Below, piece after piece: positions 22,340 to 31,244 of a stretch of 64,000 nt of DNA; within the stretch, counting starts at the first letter, position 1, and every line of letters begins with the position of its first letter. Under the pieces are notes generated by a model. The model was not told the origin of the DNA and ran no database searches. It worked only from the letters and a program-made list of their open reading frames with translations. The position numbers and the translations under genes were made by a program. This DNA is from Aceticella autotrophica. GTDB taxonomy: Bacteria > Bacillota > Thermoanaerobacteria > Thermoanaerobacterales > Thermoanaerobacteraceae. The DNA is taken from the NCBI RefSeq assembly GCF_017357865.1, contig NZ_CP060096.1, forward strand, positions 1-64,000. The letters are read 5' to 3'.

Positions 22340-22963
22340 ATGTTTACTGGGATAATAGAAGAAATGGGTATAGTGAAAAACATTGTATATGGTAATTTTT
22401 CAAAAATTATAGTAGAATGTAACAGGGTTCTTGAAGGAACAAAAATTGGGGATAGTATTGCGGTAAATGGGGTATGTTTGACTGTTAACGATATTTCTAA
22501 AGATTCATTTACCGCTGATGTAATGCCGGAGACGTTGAGAGCCAGTAATTTAAAGGACTTAAAAAATGGGAACAGGGTAAATCTTGAAAGAGCATTGCAA
22601 GCCGGCGGAAGGTTTGGCGGTCATATTGTTTCAGGACATATAGATTTTACAGGAGATATCTTAGGTAAAAGACAGGAGAAAAATGCATATATATTTAAAA
22701 TATCAACAAAGGAAAAATATTCAAAATACATTGTACAAAAAGGCAGTATCGCAGTTGATGGGATAAGTTTAACAGTTGTTGATGCACAGCAAAATTATTT
22801 TACTGTTTCAATAATCCCACATACAATGGGGGAAACCACCTTTAATTATAAGAATGTTGGAGATAGTGTCAACATTGAAGTTGATATACTTTCTAAGTAT
22901 GTGGAGAAATTAATAAATAAAAAAGACATGAAGGATTTTTTAAGCGAAAACGGATTTGTTTAA
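22340..22963 (+). CDS. ribE: Riboflavin synthase, alpha chain
   Basis: Riboflavin synthase dismutates two lumazine molecules into riboflavin. The 207-residue protein has the two tandem lumazine-binding repeats. The first opens with MFTGIIEEMGIV and has GDSIAVNGVCLTV; the second opens with GGHIVSGHIDFTG (about 93) and has KGSIAVDGISLTVVD (about 134). The RBS is GTGGAGGAA. It lies between ribD and ribBA, the normal order in Firmicutes. The symbol ribE follows Bacillus-type usage; it is ribC in some E. coli nomenclature. Confidence 0.97.
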   Translation: MFTGIIEEMGIVKNIVYGNFSKIIVECNRVLEGTKIGDSIAVNGVCLTVNDISKDSFTADVMPETLRASNLKDLKNGNRVNLERALQAGGRFGGHIVSGHIDFTGDILGKRQEKNAYIFKISTKEKYSKYIVQKGSIAVDGISLTVVDAQQNYFTVSIIPHTMGETTFNYKNVGDSVNIEVDILSKYVEKLINKKDMKDFLSENGFV

Positions 22964-22987
22964 AAACTTATTTAAGGAGGTAAAAGA

Positions 22988-24178
22988 ATGCTTAGCACGA
23001 TAGAAGAAGCGATAGAGGATATAAGACGCGGCAAAATGATTATTATTGTAGATGATGAAGATAGGGAAAACGAAGGCGACCTTGTTATGGCGGCTGAAAA
23101 GGTAAAAGGTGAAGATATTAATTTCATGATTAAATATGCACGTGGTTTAGTTTGTGTGCCAATGACAGAGGATAAGTTAAATACCTTAAATTTAAATCCT
23201 ATGGTTCAAAATAATACAGACCATAAAGAAACCGCATTTACGGTTTCAACTGATTTTAAAGAATGTACAACAGGAATTTCAGCATTTGAAAGGGCACTGA
23301 CAATTAAAAAATTAGTAGATGATAATTCGAAAGCAGAGGATTTTACAAGACCCGGACATATATTTCCACTTATGGCTAAAAACGGAGGTGTTCTTCAAAG
23401 GGCCGGACATACTGAAGCATCTGTAGACATTACACGGCTTGCAGGATTAAAGCCGGCTGCTGTAATATGTGAAATAATTAATGATGACGGAACAATGGCA
23501 AGGCTTCCAGAACTTATGGAATTTGCAAAAAAGTTTGATTTAAAGATTATCTCTATTGAAGATTTAATAAAATATAGAAGAAAAAAAGAAACCCTTATAA
23601 AAAGGGTAGCACAGGCGAAACTTCCTACAAAATTTGGTGATTTTGATATCTATGGTTATGAAGAAATATTGACAGGTAAGCAGCATATTGCACTGGTGAA
23701 AGGGGTATTAAGTGAAGAACCCATCCTTGTTAGGGTACACTCCGAATGTTTTACCGGAGATGTACTAGGTTCTTTAAGATGTGACTGCGGAGACCAGCTT
23801 CATGCAGCAATGGATAGGATTGGACGTGAAGGTGGTGTGCTTATTTATTTAAGTCAGGAAGGAAGAGGTATAGGACTTTTAAACAAGATTAAGGCATATC
23901 ATCTTCAAGATGAGGGATATGACACTGTTGAGGCAAATCTTAAACTTGGTTTTCCGGCAGATATGAGGGAATATGGAATAGGTGCGCAAATTTTAAAAGA
24001 CCTTGGGCTAAAAAAATTAAGGATAATGACAAATAACCCTAAAAAGATGGCAGGGCTTTCAGGATATGGGCTTGAAATAGTTGAAAGGGTACCTATTGAG
24101 ATATGTTATAATGACTATAATAGGAGATACCTTGAAACAAAAAAAGAAAAGATGGGGCACATGCTTTCGGACCAATAA
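22988..24178 (+). CDS. ribBA: Bifunctional DHBP synthase / GTP cyclohydrolase II
   Basis: RibBA supplies both precursors of riboflavin: dihydroxybutanone phosphate (N-terminal domain, about 1-200) and the pyrimidine from GTP (C-terminal domain). In the 396-residue protein [16 protein letters not shown] (about 19) and [21 protein letters not shown] (about 123) mark the first domain, and [21 protein letters not shown] (about 252), with the zinc cysteines, marks the second. The RBS is AAGGAGGT. A GGGACGGTTC-type repeat separates it from ribH. Confidence 0.97.
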   Translation: MLSTIEEAIEDIRRGKMIIIVDDEDRENEGDLVMAAEKVKGEDINFMIKYARGLVCVPMTEDKLNTLNLNPMVQNNTDHKETAFTVSTDFKECTTGISAFERALTIKKLVDDNSKAEDFTRPGHIFPLMAKNGGVLQRAGHTEASVDITRLAGLKPAAVICEIINDDGTMARLPELMEFAKKFDLKIISIEDLIKYRRKKETLIKRVAQAKLPTKFGDFDIYGYEEILTGKQHIALVKGVLSEEPILVRVHSECFTGDVLGSLRCDCGDQLHAAMDRIGREGGVLIYLSQEGRGIGLLNKIKAYHLQDEGYDTVEANLKLGFPADMREYGIGAQILKDLGLKKLRIMTNNPKKMAGLSGYGLEIVERVPIEICYNDYNRRYLETKKEKMGHMLSDQ

Positions 24179-24179
24179 A

Positions 24180-24204
24180 GACAAGGGGACGGTTCTTTTG
24201 TCTT
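24180..24204 (+). repeat. Single GGGACGGTTC repeat inside the rib operon
   Basis: GACAAGGGGACGGTTCTTTTGTC lies in the 53-base gap between ribBA and ribH. It matches the arms of the large palindrome at 31245-31304 (GGGACGGTTCCTTTTGTC) with few differences. It is therefore a solitary copy of a dispersed, REP-like repeat family. It leaves the ribH RBS intact. Confidence 0.85.
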
Positions 24205-24231
24205 AACAAATAATAAGGAGGAAAAGCAGTT

Positions 24232-24696
24232 ATGAAAATATATGAAGGAAAACTCATAGGGGAAGAGAAAAAATTTGGTATAGTTGTAAGCAGGTTTAAT
24301 GAATTTATCACAAATAAACTTTTAGAGGGTGCACTTGATGCCTTAAAAAGGCACGGTGTCAAAGAGGAGGATATTGAAATTGCATGGACACCCGGTGCAT
24401 TTGAGATACCGCTCATAGCAAAAAAGATGGCTGAATCTAAAAAGTACAATGCAGTAATTGCTTTAGGAGCAGTTATAAGGGGAGAAACGCCTCATTTTGA
24501 TTATGTGGCAAACGAAGTTTCAAAAGGTATCGCAAATGTAGGACTCAGTACAAATATGCCTGTTATATATGGGGTATTGACAACAGATACAATAGAACAG
24601 GCTATTGTAAGGGCAGGAACAAAAGCAGGGAATAAAGGCTTTGATGCGGCAGTAACAGCAATAGAGATGGTAAATTTAATAGATGAACTAAAATAA
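24232..24696 (+). CDS. ribH: 6,7-dimethyl-8-ribityllumazine synthase
   Basis: RibH joins the pyrimidine and butanone precursors into lumazine, the substrate of RibE, and usually forms a 60-subunit capsid. The 154-residue product has the expected [17 protein letters not shown] start, the substrate-binding [14 protein letters not shown] (about 45) and [17 protein letters not shown] with the catalytic histidine (about 88). The RBS is AAGGAGGAAA. It is the last gene of the operon, separated from ribBA by a dispersed repeat, and is followed by a terminator. Confidence 0.97.
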   Translation: MKIYEGKLIGEEKKFGIVVSRFNEFITNKLLEGALDALKRHGVKEEDIEIAWTPGAFEIPLIAKKMAESKKYNAVIALGAVIRGETPHFDYVANEVSKGIANVGLSTNMPVIYGVLTTDTIEQAIVRAGTKAGNKGFDAAVTAIEMVNLIDELK

Positions 24697-24720
24697 GGGC
24701 TATTCGCGCCCTTATTTTTT
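24694..24720. terminator. Terminator between ribH and the YtvI-like gene
   Basis: AAGGGC pairs with GCCCTT around TATTCGC, followed by a T run that reaches the end of the converging gene. A/T flanks on both sides suggest it can work in both directions. Confidence 0.8.
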
Positions 24721-25783
24721 ACTTCCAAGCCGGAATGATTCCGGCTTTTTGGAAGGCTTTAAAAATAACAACAAAGACAGGTCCCATTATAAGTCCAAAA
24801 CCACCAAAAAGTTTTGCTCCAATAAACATTGAAAGAAGGGTAACAAGTGGGTGTAAGCCGATACTTTGTCCTACTATTTTTGGTTCAATCAGCTGTCTTA
24901 CAATTGTTACAATACCGTAAAGTATTAAAATATACACACCTACCATATAATTTTTTACTGCTATGTTATAAATTGCCCATGGTACAAGAACAGAACCAGA
25001 ACCTAATACAGGAAGAATATCAATAAAGCTTACAATTAAACCTAATAAAAAAGCATAATTAAATCCAATGATTGTAAGCCCTATAGAAACCTCAAGAAAT
25101 GTTATAAACATTATAATGGTTTCTGCTCTTAAGAAACCTATAAGGGTTTGGAAAAGGTCCCCTTTTATATTTACGGCATGTTTCATCCAATTTGGAGGCA
25201 ACTGTTTTTCTAAAAAATTCAGTATAAGCCATTTATCTTTACTCATAAAGAATGTTGAAACAATCGATAATAAGAATATAAAGAAAAAATTGGGTAATGA
25301 TGCGACAAATCCTAAAAGTCCTGTTGCAATATTCTTAGCTAATATAGAAATATTATTAAGAAGCAGTTGAAGATTATTTTCAAAAAATATTGTTACATTT
25401 GGAGGAAGAGTTTTGTAGTACATTCTTATTCTATCTATTAAATTTGATATTATCATATCTACTGATTCAGTGTATTTTGGTACATATTCAGCAAGTGTAT
25501 TTAGCTCATAAATAAGCTGTGAAATAATTAAAGTTATAAAAAATCCTATTATAGCGATTAAAAGAATAATAAGAATTAATGATGAAATACCTCTTGGGAT
25601 TTTAATTTTTTTTTCAAAAAAATCTACAGCAGGGTCAATTAAAATTGCAAAGAATAAGCCGATTGCAAACGGAAGCAGGAAGGGTGTTATTTTAAATGTC
25701 AAGAGGTAAAGCAAAATAAATATAAATAATATTGTCAGACTTTTTTTAATTATTTCCTTATAAATTATAAAAAATTCCTTCAC
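24719..25783 (-). CDS. ytvI: AI-2E family membrane protein, YtvI-like
   Basis: This 354-residue membrane protein belongs to the AI-2E transporter family (PF01594). It has several hydrophobic segments: near 15-45, 65-90, the pair around 155-175, and a cluster from about 215 to 345 with the family motif GFNYAFLLGLIVSFIDILPVLGSGSVLVPWA. The FKITPFLLPFAIGLFFAILIDP start and the size resemble the sporulation protein YtvI, whose exact role is unsettled. It is a single minus-strand gene converging on ribH. Membership of the family is sure; YtvI orthology is likely but not proven. Confidence 0.8.
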   Translation of the reverse strand: MKEFFIIYKEIIKKSLTILFIFILLYLLTFKITPFLLPFAIGLFFAILIDPAVDFFEKKIKIPRGISSLILIILLIAIIGFFITLIISQLIYELNTLAEYVPKYTESVDMIISNLIDRIRMYYKTLPPNVTIFFENNLQLLLNNISILAKNIATGLLGFVASLPNFFFIFLLSIVSTFFMSKDKWLILNFLEKQLPPNWMKHAVNIKGDLFQTLIGFLRAETIIMFITFLEVSIGLTIIGFNYAFLLGLIVSFIDILPVLGSGSVLVPWAIYNIAVKNYMVGVYILILYGIVTIVRQLIEPKIVGQSIGLHPLVTLLSMFIGAKLFGGFGLIMGPVFVVIFKAFQKAGIIPAWK

Positions 25784-25848
25784 AAAAAAACCTCCCTTAT
25801 TAGTATTATAATATGGTCTATATATTTTTGTCTATGGTTAAACGAATA

Positions 25849-25871
25849 AAATCCGGTTTTAACGGATTTTA
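25849..25871. terminator. Hairpin in the ytvI-lepB gap
   Basis: AAAATCCG (25849-25856) pairs with CGGATTTT (25864-25871). Read on the minus strand it is followed by a T-rich stretch and could end the transcript of the tiny ORF at 25902-25934. On the plus strand it is also followed by T-rich sequence. Confidence 0.55.
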
Positions 25872-25901
25872 TTGGGCGGTTTTTATTATTTTTTTGATTT
25901 T

Positions 25902-25934
25902 TTACAATTTCACTGTGGGATTTATTACTTTCAT
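25902..25934 (-). CDS. Candidate ten-residue peptide
   Basis: On the minus strand AAAGGGGG stands eleven bases before ATG, and the frame reads MKVINPTVKL then stop. A hairpin with a T-rich tail follows about 30 bases further on (25849-25871), so RBS, short frame and terminator form a compact unit in a gap of about 300 bases. I do not recognise the peptide. Such short frames arise by chance in AT-rich DNA; the strong RBS and the terminator are the only positive signs. Confidence 0.25.
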   Translation of the reverse strand: MKVINPTVKL

Positions 25935-26085
25935 CACTTCTATTCCCCCTTTTATTATCTTATATAGTAATTATTAACATTATTAATTAAAATATTCATA
26001 AAAAGTTATTTTTATTAAAAAAATTTCTATATGTATTTTATGTTGTGTTATAATCTAAATATACTTAATAAAAGGAGATTGAAAA

Positions 26086-26616
26086 ATGAAAACTAATACG
26101 CGAAAAGAAATTATAAGCTGGATTTTAACAATTGCATTAGCTTTTATAATCGCTATGTTTATCAGAACATACGTGTTTGAACTTGTTGATGTGCCAACAG
26201 GTTCTATGTTGAATACAATTCAGTTGGGTGATAAATTTATTGAAAATAAATTTATTTACAGAATTGAACCAATTAAAAGAGGGGATATTGTTGTCTTTAA
26301 ATTTCCGGATAAACCTTCTACAAACTTTGTAAAGAGGGTTATTGGAATAGGTGGAGATATCATTGAAATAAAAAATGGTATTTTATACAGAAATGGCAAA
26401 GAAGTGAAAGAACCATACTTAAAAGAACCGATGATAGGGACATTCGGTCCTTATAAGGTACCGCCTAATCATTATTTTATGATGGGGGACAACAGGAATC
26501 AGTCGTATGATAGCAGATATTGGACACATAAATATGTATCAAGAGATGCTATTTTGGGTAAAATTGTTTTTAGAATATGGCCATTAGATAGCATAGGTTC
26601 GATGGAAGGTAAGTAA
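26086..26616 (+). CDS. lepB: Type I signal peptidase
   Basis: Signal peptidase I cleaves signal peptides of exported proteins on the outer membrane face. The 176-residue product has one N-terminal membrane anchor (about 10-28). The catalytic serine is S40 in VPTGSMLNTIQ and the general-base lysine is K83 in NFVKRVIGIGGD. MMGDNRNQSYDSRYW (about 140) is the conserved box D/E. The RBS is AAAGGAG, and a TATAAT (26049-26054) upstream suggests its own promoter. Exported proteins in the window include those at 28321, 32190 and 33528. Confidence 0.97.
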   Translation: MKTNTRKEIISWILTIALAFIIAMFIRTYVFELVDVPTGSMLNTIQLGDKFIENKFIYRIEPIKRGDIVVFKFPDKPSTNFVKRVIGIGGDIIEIKNGILYRNGKEVKEPYLKEPMIGTFGPYKVPPNHYFMMGDNRNQSYDSRYWTHKYVSRDAILGKIVFRIWPLDSIGSMEGK

Positions 26617-26669
26617 ATATTGAATTTGTGAATGATAAGTAGTATAATATTAACAGATAGAGTTACGGG

Positions 26670-26701
26670 AATTCCCGTCCTTAGTATTAAGGGCGGGAAT
26701 T
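26670..26701 (+). promoter_or_regulatory. Long hairpin upstream of serS, function unknown
   Basis: AATTCCCGTCCTT (26670-26682) pairs with AAGGGCGGGAATT (26689-26701), 13 bp with one G-U pair and a six-base loop. There is no T run after it, so it is not a simple terminator. It is not a T-box either: the T-box core sequence is absent. TTAGTATTAAG occurs in the loop region and again just after the stem. Confidence 0.5.
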
Positions 26702-26731
26702 AGTATTAAGATAGAATTTGGAGGAATTTTT

Positions 26732-28003
26732 ATGTTGGATATTAAGAGAATAAGAAATAATCCGGAAGCGGTAAAAAGAGCTATTGAACTAAAAAAAGAA
26801 AATACTAATATCGATGAATTTTTAAAAATTGACGAGAAAAGAAGACAGATGCTTTTAAGGCTTGAATCATTAAAAAATAAGAGGAACATAGAGTCAGAAA
26901 ATATAGCGAAACTAAAAAGGGAAGGTAAAGATGTTTCCGACTTAATTTCAGATATGAAAGGCATATCTGAAAGAATAAAAGAAATGGAATCAGAATTAAA
27001 GGACGTTGAGGAAAAGATAGATGAACTTATATGGACAATACCAAATATACCTGATAAAAGTGTTCCTGTAGGCGATAGTGATGCAGATAATATTGAGATT
27101 AGAAAATGGGGTTTGCCGCGAAAATTCGATTTTAAGATAAAGCCCCATTGGGATTTAGGTGTTGACCTTGATATATTGGATTTTGAAACTGCTTCAAAAG
27201 TTACAGGTTCACGATTTACTTTTTATAAAGGTTTAGGTTCAAGGCTTGAAAGGTCGCTTATTAATTTTATGTTGGATCTTCATACAGAAAAACACGGTTA
27301 TACAGAAATATTTCCACCCTTTATGGTACATAGGAGGAGCATGTATGGCACAGGACAGCTTCCTAAATTTGAGGAAGATGCATTTAAGGTGGCGGGGACA
27401 GATTATTTTCTGATACCAACAGCGGAAGTACCTGTAACAAACATGTACCGTGATACGATAATTGATGGTGACAAGCTTCCGATTTATCACTGTGCATTCA
27501 GTACATGTTTCAGACAGGAAGCGGGTTCTGCCGGAAGAGATACAAGAGGGCTGATAAGGCAGCATCAATTTAATAAAGTTGAACTTGTAAAATTCACAGA
27601 ACCTGATAAATCCTATGAAGAGCTTGAGAAAATGACAAATGATGCTGAGGATGTCCTCAAAGAACTTGGACTGCCATATAGAGTTGTTGCAATTTGTACA
27701 GGAGACCTTGGTTTTACAGCAGCAAAGAAATATGATATTGAAGTTTGGATGCCCAGTTACGGAAGATATGTTGAAATATCCTCTTGTAGCAACTGTGAAG
27801 ACTTTCAAGCTCGAAGGGCAAATATAAAATTCAGACCTAAAGAAGGAGGAAAAGCCCAATTCGTCCATACATTGAATGGTTCAGGGGTTGCAGTTGGAAG
27901 GACTTTTGCCGCAATACTTGAAAATTATCAGAAGGAGGATGGGTCTGTAATCATACCTGAGGCTTTGAAGCCATATATGAAATTAGAAATACTTAAAAAA
28001 TAA
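26732..28003 (+). CDS. serS: Seryl-tRNA synthetase
   Basis: SerRS charges all serine tRNAs, recognising their long variable arm through an N-terminal coiled-coil (about 1-105, very rich in Lys and Glu). The 423-residue protein shows the class II motifs: [10 protein letters not shown] (about 230), motif 2 in [21 protein letters not shown] (about 261) and motif 3 in [19 protein letters not shown] (about 387). The RBS is TGGAGGAA. Two tRNA-Ser genes follow directly and two more lie at 38.9-39.1 kb, so the enzyme is encoded among its substrates. Confidence 0.98.
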   Translation: MLDIKRIRNNPEAVKRAIELKKENTNIDEFLKIDEKRRQMLLRLESLKNKRNIESENIAKLKREGKDVSDLISDMKGISERIKEMESELKDVEEKIDELIWTIPNIPDKSVPVGDSDADNIEIRKWGLPRKFDFKIKPHWDLGVDLDILDFETASKVTGSRFTFYKGLGSRLERSLINFMLDLHTEKHGYTEIFPPFMVHRRSMYGTGQLPKFEEDAFKVAGTDYFLIPTAEVPVTNMYRDTIIDGDKLPIYHCAFSTCFRQEAGSAGRDTRGLIRQHQFNKVELVKFTEPDKSYEELEKMTNDAEDVLKELGLPYRVVAICTGDLGFTAAKKYDIEVWMPSYGRYVEISSCSNCEDFQARRANIKFRPKEGGKAQFVHTLNGSGVAVGRTFAAILENYQKEDGSVIIPEALKPYMKLEILKK

Positions 28004-28033
28004 GAAAATTAATAAATTACACAAACAGGGTTA

Positions 28034-28062
28034 TTGACAAGAATGCCGGTATATGATATACT
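28034..28062 (+). promoter_or_regulatory. Promoter of the tRNA-Ser pair
   Basis: TTGACA (28034-28039), a 17-base spacer and TATACT (28057-28062), 20 bases before tRNA-Ser(UGA). A near-consensus stable-RNA promoter. Confidence 0.85.
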
Positions 28063-28082
28063 TTATATCGTTATAGCGGCAA

Positions 28083-28171
28083 GGAGAGGTGTCCGAGGGG
28101 TTTAAGGAGCTGGTCTTGAAAACCAGTGTCTCTTAACGGAGCCGTGGGTTCGAATCCCACCCTCTCCGCCA
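28083..28171 (+). tRNA. tRNA-Ser (anticodon UGA)
   Basis: GGAGAGG at the 5' end pairs with CCTCTCC before GCCA. The anticodon loop is CTTGAAA, the long variable arm is typical of serine and the T-loop is GGTTCGAATCC. CCA is encoded. Confidence 0.97.
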
Positions 28172-28210
28172 TACAATTAAATAACAAAATTAAGCAACTT
28201 AAGAACCTAT

Positions 28211-28304
28211 GGAGAAGTACCCAAGTTGGTGAAGGGGCGGTCCTGCTAAGACTGTAGGTCGGGGGAAACCCGGCGCGAGGGTTCAAGTCCCTCCTTCTCC
28301 GCCA
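28211..28304 (+). tRNA. tRNA-Ser (anticodon GCU)
   Basis: GGAGAAG pairs with CTTCTCC before GCCA. The anticodon is GCT, the variable arm is long and the T-loop is GGTTCAAGTCC. It lies 39 bases after tRNA-Ser(UGA) and is probably co-transcribed with it. Confidence 0.97.
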
Positions 28305-28320
28305 TTTAAAAGGTTGCTTT

Positions 28321-29511
28321 TTATTTTTTATCCTCACCTATTATGACAGTTGCATCAACATTTGGATTTTTTTTAACGTTTCTTTCAATAAAATTTATAG
28401 ATAAAGCTTTTGCAACTTTTTTTGCCTTTTCTTCACTGCTGATTATATATACAATAGATGCTGAATAGTTTATACCATCAACATTCCCTATTTTTACTAC
28501 AGTAAAACCTTGCTTTTTTAGTTTATCCGCATATTTTGTAGCAAGACCGGGAATGCCTGTCCCATTTAACACTTCAACATTTATATTTAAATTATCAATA
28601 TTTTTGTACGTACTCGGTTTAGCTGCACCATTATTAAAAAATTGGTCCGCAAGGTCTATTGTTTGACCTGTGTCAATAAAATAGTAACTAACATCATTTT
28701 GATAGCGTCCTTCACCAGGTATAGTTGCCATATTAATTTTATCAGGCTTGTTTTTGACAAAGTTTACGGCATATTCTGTCAAATCAGATATTGATAAATC
28801 GGTTTTTATATTTCTGCTTAAAGTAATTGCAAGTGAAGGTATTTTTGGTAGTATTGATGGTGATGTTACTTTATTTATAAAGGATTTAAAAAAAGCATGT
28901 TGCGCATTTATCCTTCCAATATCGCCATCACGATATCCATGACGATACCTTACAAATTCTAATGCTTTTTCTCCATCTAAAATCTGTAACCCCTTTTTAA
29001 GATTTATATGAAGTGGAGGTTTTGCAACATCGTCATCATATACCATATCAAAAGGAACATTGACTTCAACGCCGCCGATGGCGTCTACAATACGTTTAAA
29101 TCCGTCATAATTTAAAATAACATAATTATCAATATTTATTTTAAGTATATCCTCAACAGCACTTTTAAGTGTATCGATTTTACCTTCTGAATATGCCGCA
29201 TTAATTTTCATTTCTTCAGGTGAATAATAACCGGGTCGTGGATAGTATACATCTCTTGGAATCGATAACAAATTGATTTCTTTCTTTTGAATATTATAAC
29301 TTGCTACAAATATTGTATCTGATAAGCCATCCGCATCTCCTACAAAAAGAATATTTTTATTTTTTTCAGAAATATTACTCTGAATTTCATTACTTTTTAC
29401 AGGAATGTTTAAATTTATATAAAACATAAAGGTTCCTGCAGCTATTGCAATTGACATACATAGAAAAATTAAAATAATAATTTTAAAGGTTTTTTTCATC
29501 TCATATCTCAT
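28321..29511 (-). CDS. LytR-CpsA-Psr family cell-wall glycopolymer ligase
   Basis: LCP proteins transfer lipid-linked wall polymers such as teichoic acid to peptidoglycan outside the membrane. The 396-residue product has a short cytoplasmic start, one membrane anchor (about 8-30), and an LCP catalytic domain with GDADGLSDTIFVASY (about 57), SIPRDVYYPRPG (about 81) and FVRYRHGYRDGDIGRINAQHAF (about 190-211). A C-terminal LytR_C domain begins at VEVLNGTGIPGLATKYADKL (about 318). It stands alone on the minus strand, converging on the tRNA-Ser pair. The substrate polymer cannot be told from sequence. Confidence 0.92.
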   Translation of the reverse strand: MRYEMKKTFKIIILIFLCMSIAIAAGTFMFYINLNIPVKSNEIQSNISEKNKNILFVGDADGLSDTIFVASYNIQKKEINLLSIPRDVYYPRPGYYSPEEMKINAAYSEGKIDTLKSAVEDILKINIDNYVILNYDGFKRIVDAIGGVEVNVPFDMVYDDDVAKPPLHINLKKGLQILDGEKALEFVRYRHGYRDGDIGRINAQHAFFKSFINKVTSPSILPKIPSLAITLSRNIKTDLSISDLTEYAVNFVKNKPDKINMATIPGEGRYQNDVSYYFIDTGQTIDLADQFFNNGAAKPSTYKNIDNLNINVEVLNGTGIPGLATKYADKLKKQGFTVVKIGNVDGINYSASIVYIISSEEKAKKVAKALSINFIERNVKKNPNVDATVIIGEDKK

Positions 29512-29679
29512 CCTATGTTTACTGTTTTATTAATAATATACATTAGTTATTATATTTAAGCAATAAAATAAATATGGAAATCTATTGAAAAGTATAAAGC
29601 AAATGCAATATATATAGAAAATTTTGTTATATTAGTTAAACTAAAAAAGGAAATAATAAAAATGGTGGTGATGATATAG

Positions 29680-30267
29680 ATGGAAATAATTCAATCGGCA
29701 TTAAAAATAGAAAATCTCATAAAAGAAACAGAAGATATATTTGAAAAACTTAATAAATCAAATAATATTTTATTAAAAAATATTATAAAGATTGAAGAGC
29801 ATATATCAAAATTAGATTTACTTATAAATGAATATTTTACAAAAATTCAATCCATAGGAAATGAAAACAAAAGAAGTTTGTTAAATTATTTAAATAATAA
29901 TTATAAAGAGAAAAATGATTTAGAAATTGAATTTAAAAACCGACAAATAGAAATACTTAATCAAATTTCAGAGTCAATAAAAAATATGAAAGCAGATATC
30001 TATAATAATGGAATTTCAATAGAGAAAATAAAGGATTTAAAGGACAATATAAATACATTAAAATCTATGATAGAAAAGGACATAATGCTTAATATTGAGT
30101 TGAATAAAAAACCACCTGTTGAAAAAATTAAATATGTGTATGATATACCGCCTCAGCTTATTAATAATTTAAATTCTGCTTTTCAGAATGTATGTATGGC
30201 AAAAGAAGGTATAGAAAAGATAAAAGTATTTGACGATATAATCAATAATCTCCAACAAATTCAATAG
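29680..30267 (+). CDS. Uncharacterised coiled-coil protein
   Basis: The 195-residue product has no signal peptide and no motif I recognise. It is rich in Ile, Asn, Lys and Glu with heptad spacing through about residues 1-140 (for example IKETEDIFEKLNKSNNILLKN and LEIEFKNRQIEILNQISESI), so an extended coiled coil is likely. A short proline-containing stretch, KKPPVEKIKYVYDIPPQ (about 145), precedes a helical tail. ATG 29680 is preceded by GGTGGTGATG. The glutamine-rich gene follows 77 bases downstream and may share its transcript. Function unknown. Confidence 0.75.
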   Translation: MEIIQSALKIENLIKETEDIFEKLNKSNNILLKNIIKIEEHISKLDLLINEYFTKIQSIGNENKRSLLNYLNNNYKEKNDLEIEFKNRQIEILNQISESIKNMKADIYNNGISIEKIKDLKDNINTLKSMIEKDIMLNIELNKKPPVEKIKYVYDIPPQLINNLNSAFQNVCMAKEGIEKIKVFDDIINNLQQIQ

Positions 30268-30344
30268 AAGAAAAAATTTCTTTATTAATATGCAAATATG
30301 AGGGAATATTAATTTAGGGGAAAATAATTAAAAGGAGGGTTAAC

Positions 30345-30770
30345 ATGAATAGGAAAGAATTTGAGGATTATCTTGGTGAGAAGGTCAACAGTGAAGTTTC
30401 AGAAGAGCTGAGTTCAAGGTTTGGAAAACCCAATCAACAAGACCAACAACAAGCACAGCAACAGGCACAGCAGGTACAGCAGCAGCTTCAAAACATGGGT
30501 ATAAATGTTACTCCACAGCAGTTTCAGCAATTATTAAATCAGGTAAAAACTCAGGCACAACAGCAACAAAATCAAACAGATATGCAGGTACAGCAGGCGT
30601 TACAGCAGGCTATGGCAGCACTGCAGCAGGCACAGCAAAGCATACAGGCAAATCAGGTATTTGCTCAAATGAGCAAGATTTTAGATTCCTCAAATCAGCA
30701 ATTGCAGCAGTTGACTCCTCAAATGCCGGGACAGCAACCTGCCGGTATGCAACAGCCACAGGCACAGTAA
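30345..30770 (+). CDS. Glutamine-rich low-complexity protein
   Basis: The 141-residue product has a charged head (MNRKEFEDYLGEKVNSEVSE) and then becomes extremely rich in Gln with Ala, Met and Pro from about residue 30 to the end. It has no membrane segment or signal peptide. The RBS AAAGGAGGG is strong, codon spacing is clean and a terminator follows, so it is a real gene. Gln-rich proteins of spore formers include gamma-type SASPs and coat proteins, but the repeat structure of gamma-SASP is not evident. I do not assign a function; a structural or spore-related role is a guess. Confidence 0.8.
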   Translation: MNRKEFEDYLGEKVNSEVSEELSSRFGKPNQQDQQQAQQQAQQVQQQLQNMGINVTPQQFQQLLNQVKTQAQQQQNQTDMQVQQALQQAMAALQQAQQSIQANQVFAQMSKILDSSNQQLQQLTPQMPGQQPAGMQQPQAQ

Positions 30771-30830
30771 AGCATAACAGGTGTTTAGCAAAAGATTTCT
30801 CAAAAGGAAAGGTTATAGTAATTCTAAAAT

Positions 30831-30862
30831 AAGGGTTGTAAGGCAAACTTACAACCCTTTGA
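30831..30862 (+). terminator. Terminator after the glutamine-rich gene
   Basis: AAGGGTTGTAAG (30831-30842) pairs with CTTACAACCCTT (30848-30859). The T tail is short. Confidence 0.75.
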
Positions 30863-30899
30863 TTTAAATAAAATCAGAGGAAAATTATCCGCATAGTAT

Positions 30900-30928
30900 T
30901 TGCAAAAAGTATAGAAATATGATATTAT
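30900..30928 (+). promoter_or_regulatory. Promoter of tRNA-Arg(ACG)
   Basis: TTGCAA (30900-30905), a 17-base spacer and TATTAT (30923-30928), 13 bases before the tRNA. Confidence 0.7.
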
Positions 30929-30941
30929 AAAAAGAGATTAT

Positions 30942-31018
30942 GCGCCCGTAGCTCAGCTGGATAGAGCGTTTGACTACGAATCAAAAGGCCACGGGTTCGA
31001 ATCCTGTCGGGCGCACCA
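30942..31018 (+). tRNA. tRNA-Arg (anticodon ACG)
   Basis: GCGCCCG pairs with CGGGCGC before ACCA. The anticodon loop CTACGAA gives ACG, whose first base is converted to inosine by TadA. The tadA gene lies at 38482 in this window. CCA is encoded. Confidence 0.97.
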
Positions 31019-31036
31019 TTAAAATAGCATGTTTGA

Positions 31037-31066
31037 GGGTATATGCGATAAGGCATATACCCTTTT
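31037..31066 (+). terminator. Terminator of tRNA-Arg(ACG)
   Basis: GGGTATATGC (31037-31046) pairs with GCATATACCC (31053-31062), followed by TTTTT. Confidence 0.88.
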
Positions 31067-31244
31067 TGATTGCGAGTTAAAATTAGATCTTATTATAGTC
31101 AGACTGTTTTTGTTTTTCACGGTCTTTTATTTTTCGAAATCTCATAGTTTTATTTGTAAAATTAATTTCTATTGTTCAACGTGATAGGGGTGGAAATTAC
31201 TTTTTCAATTAACTTTTTTTAAAAAAGCGCTACAAAAAACAAGG

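Noticed and set aside
26670-26701. T-box or terminator before serS
   Set aside because: The GGTGGTACCGCG-type core is missing and no T run follows the stem.
28071-28337. Minus-strand frame of 88 codons over the two tRNA-Ser genes, with RRRDLNPRAG- and MAERVGFEPT-type text
   Set aside because: This is the well-known false protein produced by translating serine tRNA genes backwards.
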